A stretch of 15,672 nt of DNA from JACKGS01 sp964448015 (GTDB lineage Bacteria > Patescibacteriota > Saccharimonadia > Saccharimonadales > UBA7683): NCBI GenBank assembly GCA_964448015.1, contig CAYUUV010000023.1, forward strand, positions 1-15,672, read 5' to 3'. Every line of letters starts with the position of its first letter. The stretch's first letter is position 1. The notes beneath the pieces are model-generated. The model worked only from the letters and a program-made list of their open reading frames with translations, was not told the DNA's origin and made no database searches. Made by a program: the position numbers and the translations under genes. Shown here in pieces: positions 5,977-12,755 of the stretch.

Positions 5977-6785
5977 TGGCTTCTGAACTGGTATTCGAAA
6001 AGAAATCTCAACTTTATTTAACTATTCGTGATTCACTGGTTATGATTAAGCGCAGCTCAACGCACATCATCAGGAATACCGATCAATTATTGGGGGCGTT
6101 CTTTCAGCCCATTATGTTCTTGGTGTTATTTGCGTCAGTATTTGGTGGGGCGATTTCACAAGCCCTGCCTCCGGGTATTTCGTACTTAAACTTCTTGATG
6201 GCGGGCATTATTGTGCAGACTGCTGCGTTTGGTTCAACAACAACTGCGATTGCGGTGTGTAATGACTTACAAAAAGGGATTGTTGATCGGTTTCGTTCGC
6301 TCCCTATGTCAAACCTCGCAGTTTTAAACGGTCACGTTGTTTCAGATCTTTTTCGCAATACAATTTCAACAGTTGTGATGCTGCTGGCTGGCCTGGTTAT
6401 TGGTTTCAGGAGTTCGGCAAGTGTTATGGATTGGCTTGCGATTGCGGGTATCTTAATTCTTTTTACACTGGCTTTTTCGTGGCTGGCTGCGATTGTCGGT
6501 GTTATTGCCAAGAGTATTGAAGGCGTGCAGTGGTTGACCTTTGTACTGATTTTTCCGTTAACCTTTGCCAGTAGTGCATTTACGCCAACCGAAGGCATGG
6601 GCCGATATCTGAAGGCATTTGCCGAAAACCAACCCATTACTCATGTGGTTGAATCCGTTCGAGCACTCATTCTCGGTACACCTGTCGGTAATCATATCTG
6701 GATTGCCATTGCCTGGAGCGTCGCTACCTTGTTGGTAGCTATGCCCATCGCGGCACATCTGTTTAAGCGTAAAACGAATAACTAA
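5976..6785 (+). CDS. DrrB-type ABC-2 membrane permease
   Basis: The 269-residue integral membrane partner of the preceding ATPase. After a cytoplasmic N-terminal region (1-40) come about six hydrophobic segments, with the ABC-2 family layout: an early helix near FQPIMFLVLFASVFGG, the segment SYLNFLMAGIIVQTAAFGS, the conserved cytoplasmic coupling region DLQKGIVDRFRSLPMS, then three more helices and a final one before the basic C-terminus FKRKTNN. The FRSLPMS box is typical of DrrB/ABC-2 exporters. GAAAGGG lies just before the start, inside the end of the ATPase gene. The two genes form one transport unit; export of a drug, glycolipid or wall precursor is the family expectation, not shown here. 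Confidence 0.9.
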   Translation: MASELVFEKKSQLYLTIRDSLVMIKRSSTHIIRNTDQLLGAFFQPIMFLVLFASVFGGAISQALPPGISYLNFLMAGIIVQTAAFGSTTTAIAVCNDLQKGIVDRFRSLPMSNLAVLNGHVVSDLFRNTISTVVMLLAGLVIGFRSSASVMDWLAIAGILILFTLAFSWLAAIVGVIAKSIEGVQWLTFVLIFPLTFASSAFTPTEGMGRYLKAFAENQPITHVVESVRALILGTPVGNHIWIAIAWSVATLLVAMPIAAHLFKRKTNN

Positions 6786-6799
6786 ACTGTGATCAGGTC

Positions 6800-7150
6800 A
6801 TGAAAGCACAGAGAGTATACACCATCAGTTTTGCGAGCGTTTACCCTCATTATCTGGCAAAGGCGGAAAAGAAAGGACGCACCAAAGCAGAAGTCGACGC
6901 TATTATTTGTTGGCTCACCGGCTACAGTGCAGAGCAGTTGAACTCTCAAATAAAAAAGCAGGTCAGTTTTGAAGTATTTTTTACAGAAGCTCCACATATG
7001 CATCCTTCCAGAAAGCTGATTACGGGTGTGGTGTGCGGCATCAGAGTAGAAGATATTCAAGAGCCGCTGATGCAAGAAATTCGCTATCTTGATAAGTTGA
7101 TCGATGAACTCGCCAAAGGCAAGCCGATGGAGAAAATTTTCCGAGGGTAA
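6800..7150 (+). CDS. DUF2200 family protein
   Basis: A 116-residue protein that matches the DUF2200 pattern nearly throughout: FASVYPHYLAKAEKKGRTK (about 11-29), VDAIICWLTGYS, an HMHPSRKLITGVVCGIRVE stretch, and the end segment MQEIRYLDKLIDELAKGKP followed by MEKIFRG. It has no membrane span and no signal peptide. The biochemical role of the family is unknown to me. It starts 14 bases after the permease stop, with a weak CAGG before the ATG, so it is probably the third gene of the transporter operon. Whether it works with the transporter is not known; DUF2200 genes also occur elsewhere without one. Confidence 0.85.
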   Translation: MKAQRVYTISFASVYPHYLAKAEKKGRTKAEVDAIICWLTGYSAEQLNSQIKKQVSFEVFFTEAPHMHPSRKLITGVVCGIRVEDIQEPLMQEIRYLDKLIDELAKGKPMEKIFRG

Positions 7151-7241
7151 AAAGCTAGCGAAGGGGTGTTATCAACAACGGCAGGAGGCCCCGGGCATAG
7201 CCGAGCAGCGTGTTTAACAACTAGTATGTCTCAAATAGCTG

Positions 7242-7247
7242 TATAAT
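7242..7247 (+). promoter_or_regulatory. Consensus -10 box TATAAT
   Basis: A perfect TATAAT preceded by TG lies 130 bases before the four-helix membrane protein gene. No good -35 hexamer is found at 16-18 bases. The transcript would begin near 7253 and carry a leader of about 125 bases, or a 33-codon reading frame that begins at 7251. The upstream part of the gap (7151-7235) contains GC-rich sequence without a clear terminator. Confidence 0.45.
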
Positions 7248-7250
7248 TGT

Positions 7251-7352
7251 ATGGTAAGTAGTAAAATATTCGACTCTGTGCTGAATGTGCAAGTTGCGGA
7301 TCAGCTGAGTAGTGGTTGGGTATTTTACCCCATTTTATATATTGTTAAGTAG
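7251..7352 (+). CDS. Possible 33-codon small ORF in the leader
   Basis: An ATG four bases after a TATAAT box opens a 33-residue frame with a polar first half and a hydrophobic end (GWVFYPILYIVK), stopping with TAG 25 bases before the next gene. There is no Shine-Dalgarno site, so translation would need a leaderless start at or next to the first base. It may be a leader peptide, a tiny membrane peptide or chance. Low confidence. Confidence 0.2.
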   Translation: MVSSKIFDSVLNVQVADQLSSGWVFYPILYIVK

Positions 7353-7377
7353 TCTAAGGTGTATTTGGAGAGAAAAT

Positions 7378-8280
7378 ATGAAAGCTACCGGTCATCAACA
7401 ATCAAAAGCTGTCAGCGGAACTATCGGCAGCATCATTAACATCGCGTTACTTATTTTTACAAGCGCCATGCTATTTTTTGCTCAGAGTGGACTATGGATT
7501 AGTAATGTAGTTTTTAATCAAGCAGTATTTACGGAGATTACTACAAGAGTTTTAACCACCCAGCAAAGTCGCGACGCTATTGCGGGAACTATTGTCGATC
7601 AGGTCTTTGAAGGCCGTCCGGCTGCCGATAGATTACTTGGCGATCGAGCTACAGATTTTGTGAGCAACCTGCTCGGGAGTGATATAAGTGAACGGTTACT
7701 GACGCGACTTGCAACGACGAGTTACGCCTATATGACTGCACCAAACCGCCAAGATATTGCTATTGATCTGTCTCCTGTGAAAGAACCACTCTCAGGTATT
7801 ATTTCTTTTGCAGAAAATCGTGGTCGCGAGGTTATTTTTGATGCACACAGAATTCCTGACCAAGTAGTTTTACTCCGTGCGGATGAGCTACCTGATCTTA
7901 CCGGATACATCCGGGGTGTTTTGGCAGCAAACTTTGTGTTGTGGTTCTTGGTGGTGGCTGGTTTTGGCTGTTACCTTTTTCGGAATCGAAGACAGCTACA
8001 ACGAGCAATTTATTGGGTCGCTATATCTGTTATTGCAATATCACTCATTTCTCTTTCAACAGGTCCTTTCATACCGCCATTTATTGCAAGCTTGGTTGAA
8101 AACATTCAATTCCGTGGGGTAGTTAGTAGTCTGACAAGTGCATATTTACAGCCGTTTTTCCAGCAGATGCACGTCACCATACTAGGGGCTATAATCATTC
8201 TAGTGCTCACACGATTCCACTGGGTTTTTGTCAGAATTTGGCAATCAACCCACAAAACATTCAACCGTACTGGTCGATGA
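7378..8280 (+). CDS. Four-helix membrane protein with large outer loop
   Basis: I do not recognise the family. The 300-residue protein has a membrane helix at about 17-36, a loop of about 145 residues (37-180), then helices at about 181-201, 209-229 and 262-281. A basic segment FRNRRQLQR between helices 2 and 3 and the basic C-terminus place both ends inside, so the long loop is outside. The loop is mostly helical and polar (TTRVLTTQQSRDAIAGTIV, AADRLLGDRATDFVSNLLG). The layout recalls integral membrane proteins of unknown role in Actinobacteria. The start at 7378 is chosen over a GTG 22 codons upstream because GGAGAG lies just before it. It precedes the surface-protein cluster but has a separate promoter. 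A wall-envelope role is only a guess. Confidence 0.8.
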   Translation: MKATGHQQSKAVSGTIGSIINIALLIFTSAMLFFAQSGLWISNVVFNQAVFTEITTRVLTTQQSRDAIAGTIVDQVFEGRPAADRLLGDRATDFVSNLLGSDISERLLTRLATTSYAYMTAPNRQDIAIDLSPVKEPLSGIISFAENRGREVIFDAHRIPDQVVLLRADELPDLTGYIRGVLAANFVLWFLVVAGFGCYLFRNRRQLQRAIYWVAISVIAISLISLSTGPFIPPFIASLVENIQFRGVVSSLTSAYLQPFFQQMHVTILGAIIILVLTRFHWVFVRIWQSTHKTFNRTGR

Positions 8281-8332
8281 AATAGTATACGAGCGGCCTA
8301 TTCCGTGTTGACATATATATACTATGTTTTCC

Positions 8333-8360
8333 TTGACAAACCCTCGGGGGGGGGCACAAT
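8333..8360 (+). promoter_or_regulatory. Promoter with nine-G spacer, likely phase-variable
   Basis: A perfect -35 TTGACA (8333-8338) and a -10 CACAAT (8355-8360, four of six matches) are separated by 16 bases, nine of which are an unbroken G run (8346-8354). Slipped-strand changes in the run would alter the -35/-10 spacing; ten G would give the optimum of 17. The expected transcription start is about 8367, giving a leader of about 42 bases with AAGGA (8395-8399) before the ATG at 8409. A second TTGACA lies 25 bases upstream (8308-8313) without a partner box. Confidence 0.65.
8346..8354 (+). repeat. G9 homopolymer tract
   Basis: Nine consecutive G between the -35 and -10 boxes. I noticed no comparable G or C run elsewhere in the window, and the surrounding sequence is not GC-rich, so the run is unlikely to be a simple composition effect. 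Confidence 0.9.
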
Positions 8361-8408
8361 AAGAGCCATACCCATCAAATAGAAACATAAAAATAAGGAC
8401 CCTCTCTT

Positions 8409-9629
8409 ATGAGCCACCCTACAAACAATCGTCACGACAATACCAATCAAGACAAAGACCCCACCAATATCAACCTCTCCGATCTCAACAAACCCAAGAC
8501 TAAGAAAACCCTTCCCAAACTCACCAACCCCTTCAAAAAACAAACCGGTCCCCACCGTGACGACGAAGGTAAGTTCGCCACCAAATCTACTACCGGCTCC
8601 GGTGGTCTTACTGCAGTAAAACACTTCAACTGGAAACGAGCAGCTCCTCTCATGGCTATCATCACCATTGTCGGTGGCTTATTTGTGTATCAGAGTTTTG
8701 CGGCAACCTTTCAGACCAGAGGCAAGCTGACGACGGGTAAAGGGGTTAACTGTAGAACGTGGGGGAAGACGAATGGGGTGCCAGTAGAATTCTACGCAGC
8801 TGGTTCTAAAAGTAATGTATCTGGCTCTATGCATGCTCGACCGTGGATAGAATGGGCATACCAAGCAATACACAATGAGTTTCCAACGGTCAATGAAAAA
8901 CTTCACTGGATAGCTCGTGCTAATGAGTTACACGAACAGTTCAAGGGTGACCCTAATCGTCAAGCATGCGGTATTACGTGGGAAGTTTACAATGAAATTA
9001 AAAATGTGACTCCCGAAGGGCGCACAATTTTAGAGAATGACCAAGCGTCCAAGGGGGATGATGTTCTCATGACGATATACGCAGCAGGTATCATACCAGA
9101 CGGATCGTTGAGCAACTCATACTTAATGGATACAATACACCACGATTCAGGAATAGCCCACACCATTGCAAGGCCTACCAATACGAAAATATTAAAACCC
9201 ATTCCCAGTAGTTGGCCAGAGAAGATCAAGGTTTGTGCAATCGTATATAACTGGAGGGAATCAACGTGGAAGACAACAGCTAAGCTATCTGCCAAAACAA
9301 CCCAAGTTGCGAGTAGTGTAAAAACTCCTGTGCTCGAAGAGCTGCCGAATTTGAATCAGAAATATCCATTTAGGCCGAAGCATGAGATCTGTTCAGACCC
9401 TCTTCTTACAAAAATTACAGATAAGCGTACGAATAAAACTACGTATGCAAAATATGTTGGTGCCGAGATGGATATGGTGAAATTAGAGGCCTTATCGCAA
9501 AAAGCCGTAGTGAAGCAGGGCCGTTCGATACCTGATCAGTATAGGGTTATGCGAGACTTCCGCAGCTATACTAACCCAAATAGTTATACAGTTCGCTTTG
9601 AACAATGGGTCATCAAGAAAGCGGAGTAA
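8409..9629 (+). CDS. Surface protein 1 with shared N-terminal module (406 aa)
   Basis: An inside-out membrane protein of unknown function. Residues 1-77 are basic and polar with box 1 INLSDLNKPK (21-30) and box 2 GPHRDDEGKF (47-56), then GGL (65-67) and FNWKRAAP (73-80). One membrane span (79-98) ends QSFAA, which fits both a signal anchor and a signal peptidase I site (Ser at -3, Ala at -1). The outer part (about 100-406) contains four Cys (in VNCRTW, QACGIT, KVCAIV, HEICSD) that could form two disulfides, and no motif I recognise. AAGGA lies 9 bases before the ATG. The first 90 codons use C-ending codons and little G, unlike the remainder. Expression is probably phase-variable through the G9 promoter. 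Likely displayed on or released from the cell; a host-contact role is inference. Confidence 0.85.
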   Translation: MSHPTNNRHDNTNQDKDPTNINLSDLNKPKTKKTLPKLTNPFKKQTGPHRDDEGKFATKSTTGSGGLTAVKHFNWKRAAPLMAIITIVGGLFVYQSFAATFQTRGKLTTGKGVNCRTWGKTNGVPVEFYAAGSKSNVSGSMHARPWIEWAYQAIHNEFPTVNEKLHWIARANELHEQFKGDPNRQACGITWEVYNEIKNVTPEGRTILENDQASKGDDVLMTIYAAGIIPDGSLSNSYLMDTIHHDSGIAHTIARPTNTKILKPIPSSWPEKIKVCAIVYNWRESTWKTTAKLSAKTTQVASSVKTPVLEELPNLNQKYPFRPKHEICSDPLLTKITDKRTNKTTYAKYVGAEMDMVKLEALSQKAVVKQGRSIPDQYRVMRDFRSYTNPNSYTVRFEQWVIKKAE

Positions 9630-9685
9630 ACGAGCTGAATCGGTAGGAGTAGAATGGGCTATTGAGTGAAGTGCGTCTCAAATGA

Positions 9686-9714
9686 TTGACGTGATATCGC
9701 TTATGATTTACAAT
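9686..9714 (+). promoter_or_regulatory. Promoter of surface protein 2
   Basis: TTGACG (9686-9691) and TACAAT (9709-9714) are separated by exactly 17 bases, a good sigma70-type promoter. The start would be near 9721, giving a leader of about 43 bases that includes AAGGAG (9751-9756). Unlike the promoter of surface protein 1 it has no homopolymer spacer. Confidence 0.65.
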
Positions 9715-9763
9715 TGTGTTGTTAATACTACACGTAATAAAATTAAGTACAAGGAGTTTAGTA

Positions 9764-10411
9764 ATGGATCCTTCAAATAAAATAGATCTTAATTCTGTGA
9801 ATAAGCCAAAAAATAATGCAAAGCTATTGAAAAAGACGCAAGGACCACTTCGAGACGAAGAAGGTAAGTTTGCCGCTACAACTGGTGGCGGTGGTTTAAA
9901 ATCTTCTCAAAACTTTAGCTGGAAGCGAGCCGCCCCGCTGATTGCAGTCGTTGCCCTTGTCGGTGGTTTCTTTGTCTACTCAAGTTTTGCTGCAAGTTTT
10001 CAGAGTGTATCAAGCCAGCCGAGTAGTAGCGGTGCGCTAGCAGTAAACAACACTTATACATACCAAGAAATTTCAAATAAAGATTACGTACCCCTGGTGG
10101 ATCCTGGTAAGGGGGGACCGTTTTCGAACGAGCAACAAATCTATCGGAAGCGACTGCAACTCTGTAAAGATCTACACCTGGCATATGTTAAGGGCGACAG
10201 TCAAGCTGCCAAGAAACTTGGAGGTGCCATTATCAACACAAGCGCGGCAATTATGTTACAAGCTAAACAATGCGGTGTCAAAATATCGGCTAATCATAGG
10301 TGCGTGTACAATAGTCACCAGTTGTCAAAGGTTGCTTGGGGTACCCCGGAATGGGTGCGGCTGAAGGTGATTGATGACTTTTGTCAGGGTAAAGAATTCG
10401 ATAAAAAATAA
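9764..10411 (+). CDS. Surface protein 2 with shared N-terminal module (215 aa)
   Basis: Same N-terminal layout as its neighbours: box 1 IDLNSVNKPK (7-16), box 2 GPLRDEEGKF (27-36), GGGGL (41-45), FSWKRAAP (51-58) and a membrane span (57-76) ending VGGFFVYSSFAA. The outer part (about 79-215) begins with a Ser-rich linker (SVSSQPSSSG), is mostly helical afterwards and has four Cys (LCKDLH, KQCGVK, HRCVYN, DFCQGK), so two disulfides are possible. I know no family for it. The start at 9764 is chosen because AAGGAG lies 7 bases before it; the frame extends 16 codons further upstream without a ribosome binding site. It has its own promoter and lies 63 bases before the third member, with which it may be co-transcribed. 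Confidence 0.85.
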   Translation: MDPSNKIDLNSVNKPKNNAKLLKKTQGPLRDEEGKFAATTGGGGLKSSQNFSWKRAAPLIAVVALVGGFFVYSSFAASFQSVSSQPSSSGALAVNNTYTYQEISNKDYVPLVDPGKGGPFSNEQQIYRKRLQLCKDLHLAYVKGDSQAAKKLGGAIINTSAAIMLQAKQCGVKISANHRCVYNSHQLSKVAWGTPEWVRLKVIDDFCQGKEFDKK

Positions 10412-10474
10412 TATTTTTACTGAGTACGGACTTCTATGCACTAACTCAGGATATGATTCATCAAAGCGGCTAGT

Positions 10475-12058
10475 ATGAATGATGGTAAAAAAATAAGCTT
10501 AAAAAAGCTGAATGGATCAAACGAAAAGAAGCCACCATCACTTTTACCTAAATCGAGGAACATTTTTAAAAAACAGCCGGGTCCTAGCCGAGATCACGAG
10601 GGTAAATTTGTTGCCCGGGGTTACACGGGCGGTCTCTTAGATACTCGCCGATTTAATTGGAGCCGAGCGCTGCCGATTATTGGTGTGGTTGCCTTAGTCG
10701 GTGGGTTGCTGGTATTTCGTTCGTTTGCAGGGTCTGGAGATCAAGTCACGAATAAGTCGTTCATAAAGAAGCAGACCCAATTGACAGGCGGTAAACTCAA
10801 AAAAAGATTTAACGGTCCCGATTATGTGTATATTGCTGCTGGGTCTCAGGTTTCAGCATCCGTTACACCACAGGAGCTTGCCACAACAGAGGCTGTATGC
10901 GTGAATTACGCTATGTCGGCAGACAACCGGAAAATAGCGGATTTGAATGTCAGTGTTTTTTATCATACCAAGATCGGGAATAAACAAGTATCTCTGCAGT
11001 CCGGCGCCGCCTATGACATCGACACTGCTCAGCGCTGTATTAAACTTGATGGTAAACAGCTACAGAAGTTTCAAAGCAGTGGAGTTGCGACGGCGACGGC
11101 TTTGGTGACGCTGCAAACAAAACCTCCTAATACGACCCCCGAAAAACCGCCCACCGCCCAACTATATTCGGTGTATGGTCTAAAGGCGCAACAAGCATTG
11201 ATGGCCGGAAAGTTTGGCTTCACCTGGACGCAGGAAAACTTTATGATTCCTCGTGCTTCCAAGGCGGAAATTGCAAATATTCATCTCTACGGTTGGGGAA
11301 GCTTGTGGCCATATAGTAATGATGCTCCAAAGTCGGAGGCCGATGACGGTACCACTATTAAAAACCGAATCAAGAGTGCTACGGCGGAAGGTCAAGAGGT
11401 TATGATTACCGCTTGTTGTGCACCGAGTACCTATAACACCACCGGTAAAGCCTGGGATCTAGACAATTCACGCGTGAAAAATGAGCTCGAGCAAACCTAT
11501 GCGAATCGTGTCGCGGATCTGGTTGGTAAATACCCAGAGATCAAGTACGTACAGGTGTGGAATGAATTTAAAGGCTACTGGGGAGATAATGCTTGGGACG
11601 CCGCATCGTATACTCGCTTTTATAACAAGGTCTATACTGCCGTCAAAGCAAAACGTCCTTCGGTACTGGTTGGCGGCGGCTACGTCGTATTTCATGCCAA
11701 AGAAAGTTACAATAACCAAACCTACAACGGTGTTACCCTCGATAAGCGTGGTGTCGAGGCTTTGCAATATTGGCTGAATAATGCCAAAGGTTTTGATGCG
11801 ATTGCACTCGATGCTTATGTGCAGCCAGATGAGTTTCCTAAAATTATGTCCTATGTCAGGGGCATGAATAAGGCGCAGAATAAACCGCTGTGGTGGTCGG
11901 AGTTTTATAATCGGCCAACCCAGAATGCACCATTCACATCTGCAGGAAGTCCATACGATGTCGCAGCAAAAATCGCACCAGCGATGAAAAAAGGAGACAT
12001 TGCACTCTACTGGGCAGAGAAGAAGTACGTACCCAATACCCAGCGACTTTTGTGGTAG
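10475..12058 (+). CDS. Surface glycoside-hydrolase-like protein, shared N-terminal module
   Basis: The 527-residue protein has the shared N-terminal module: ISLKKLN (7-13), GPSRDHEGKF (36-45), TGGL, FNWSRALP (60-67) and a membrane span (about 65-85) ending VGGLLVFRSFAG. A beta-rich domain (about 88-225) and a Pro/Thr linker (PPNTTPEKPPTAQ) follow. The C-terminal part (about 235-527) resembles clan A TIM-barrel glycoside hydrolases (GH39/GH5-like): VQVWNEF carries the likely acid/base Glu364, and LWWSEF carries the likely nucleophile Glu476, at strands 4 and 7. The substrate is not evident; host or biofilm polysaccharide is an inference. No strong Shine-Dalgarno site precedes the ATG; a TATGAT lies at 10452-10457. 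Likely anchored outside the membrane with the enzyme domain exposed. Confidence 0.85.
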   Translation: MNDGKKISLKKLNGSNEKKPPSLLPKSRNIFKKQPGPSRDHEGKFVARGYTGGLLDTRRFNWSRALPIIGVVALVGGLLVFRSFAGSGDQVTNKSFIKKQTQLTGGKLKKRFNGPDYVYIAAGSQVSASVTPQELATTEAVCVNYAMSADNRKIADLNVSVFYHTKIGNKQVSLQSGAAYDIDTAQRCIKLDGKQLQKFQSSGVATATALVTLQTKPPNTTPEKPPTAQLYSVYGLKAQQALMAGKFGFTWTQENFMIPRASKAEIANIHLYGWGSLWPYSNDAPKSEADDGTTIKNRIKSATAEGQEVMITACCAPSTYNTTGKAWDLDNSRVKNELEQTYANRVADLVGKYPEIKYVQVWNEFKGYWGDNAWDAASYTRFYNKVYTAVKAKRPSVLVGGGYVVFHAKESYNNQTYNGVTLDKRGVEALQYWLNNAKGFDAIALDAYVQPDEFPKIMSYVRGMNKAQNKPLWWSEFYNRPTQNAPFTSAGSPYDVAAKIAPAMKKGDIALYWAEKKYVPNTQRLLW

Positions 12059-12079
12059 AGACGCATCCGTACATCTATA

Positions 12080-12106
12080 AGAGTGGTAATGCTATTTTGA
12101 CACTCT
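12080..12106. terminator. Hairpin between convergent genes
   Basis: AGAGTG (12080-12085) pairs with CACTCT (12101-12106) around a 15-base loop, in the 74-base gap between convergent genes. The loop is large and no T-run follows on either strand, so termination is only suggested by its place. Confidence 0.25.
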
Positions 12107-12132
12107 CGAATGAACGGAATTTACCAGCAGCA

Positions 12133-12645
12133 CTAGCTTATTTCGGCCAAGCCGACAACATAGTTTTTACCATACACCTTGGCGCAGTTTGGGCAGGTTG
12201 TGTAGTAAAAGAAGATGCGTTTTAGTTCATCACCCCGCTCTTCAATGGTGGCAATGAGGTCTTGGTGCCACGAGGCGGCTTCTTTGAACGGCCCTTCGTA
12301 CACCTTGGCGTAGAAGTCGCCCGACATTTCAACCATGTCGGCATCAGGCACCTGTTTGGTAACAGCGTAGTAGTGGTCGGCGTGCCAGGGCGTGACATCT
12401 TGACTGAGTAAGATAAAATCATCAGCTACAGCATTATTTTCTTCGGCCTGTTTTTGCATTCGAGCCATCACTTTACTCATATTAAGCGGTATGTACATGA
12501 AACTAACGGTGTGATCTTTGATGAATGGTTTATTTTTAAACTGAAACACCTGCCCGTCCCAACCAGAAGGGTCAAACTTGGCGCAGCAACCAGTGGTTGA
12601 GGTGCTCATATCGAGGAGCGGCAGGTTAGAAGTTGTTGTTTTCAT
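12133..12645 (-). CDS. Cys-motif protein, GyrI-like/'hydrolase' annotated family (170 aa)
   Basis: A 170-residue cytoplasmic protein of a family I know only by its pattern: a Cys-Cys pair (20-21, CCAKFDP), a Trp-Asp (29-30), the segment KVYEGPFKEAASWH (114-127), and a C-terminal YTTCPNCAKVYGKNYVV stretch with Cys151 and Cys154. Database entries of this type are often called hydrolase without evidence, and the SGDFYAKVYEGPF region recalls small-molecule-binding GyrI-like domains. The two Cys pairs suggest metal binding or redox chemistry. A strong AGGAGG lies 4 bases before the ATG. Upstream, a near-palindrome (12660-12678) lies between the ribosome binding site and the likely promoter. It converges with the glycosidase-like gene and follows the dehydrogenase-mutase gene on the same strand, 110 bases away. 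Confidence 0.7.
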   Translation of the reverse strand: MKTTTSNLPLLDMSTSTTGCCAKFDPSGWDGQVFQFKNKPFIKDHTVSFMYIPLNMSKVMARMQKQAEENNAVADDFILLSQDVTPWHADHYYAVTKQVPDADMVEMSGDFYAKVYEGPFKEAASWHQDLIATIEERGDELKRIFFYYTTCPNCAKVYGKNYVVGLAEIS

Positions 12646-12659
12646 ACTTCCTCCTTTAT

Positions 12660-12678
12660 GGTCTATAACTCTATGACC
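12660..12678 (-). promoter_or_regulatory. Near-palindrome upstream of the Cys-motif gene
   Basis: GGTCTATAACTCTATGACC is an inverted repeat with matching GGTC/GACC ends and ATA/TAT inner bases. It sits 14 bases before the start, between the Shine-Dalgarno site and -10-like TATACT/TATAAG sequences further upstream (about 12686-12696). It could be an operator or a hairpin in the leader. Confidence 0.35.
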
Positions 12679-12755
12679 TTACACTTATAGTATACTCCTT
12701 CATTGCAAGGGCGTATATCGAGTGTGTGTATTTTTAATCTGTTGCCGTGCTTGTA

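Noticed and set aside
7151..7235. GC-rich segment after the DUF2200 gene as an RNA gene or riboswitch
   Set aside because: Only short stems of 3-4 pairs (GGGG with CCCC, GGC with GCC) can be drawn; no tRNA or known riboswitch signature is seen.
8308..8313. First TTGACA as the main -35 box of surface protein 1
   Set aside because: No -10-like hexamer lies 15-19 bases downstream; the second TTGACA at 8333 has one.
8322..8624. Minus-strand open frame across the G9 tract and the start of surface protein 1
   Set aside because: It is a shadow of the C-rich N-terminal module; the plus-strand start has a ribosome binding site and homology to two neighbours. It also makes the G9 run a coding repeat (Pro) only in a frame with no support.
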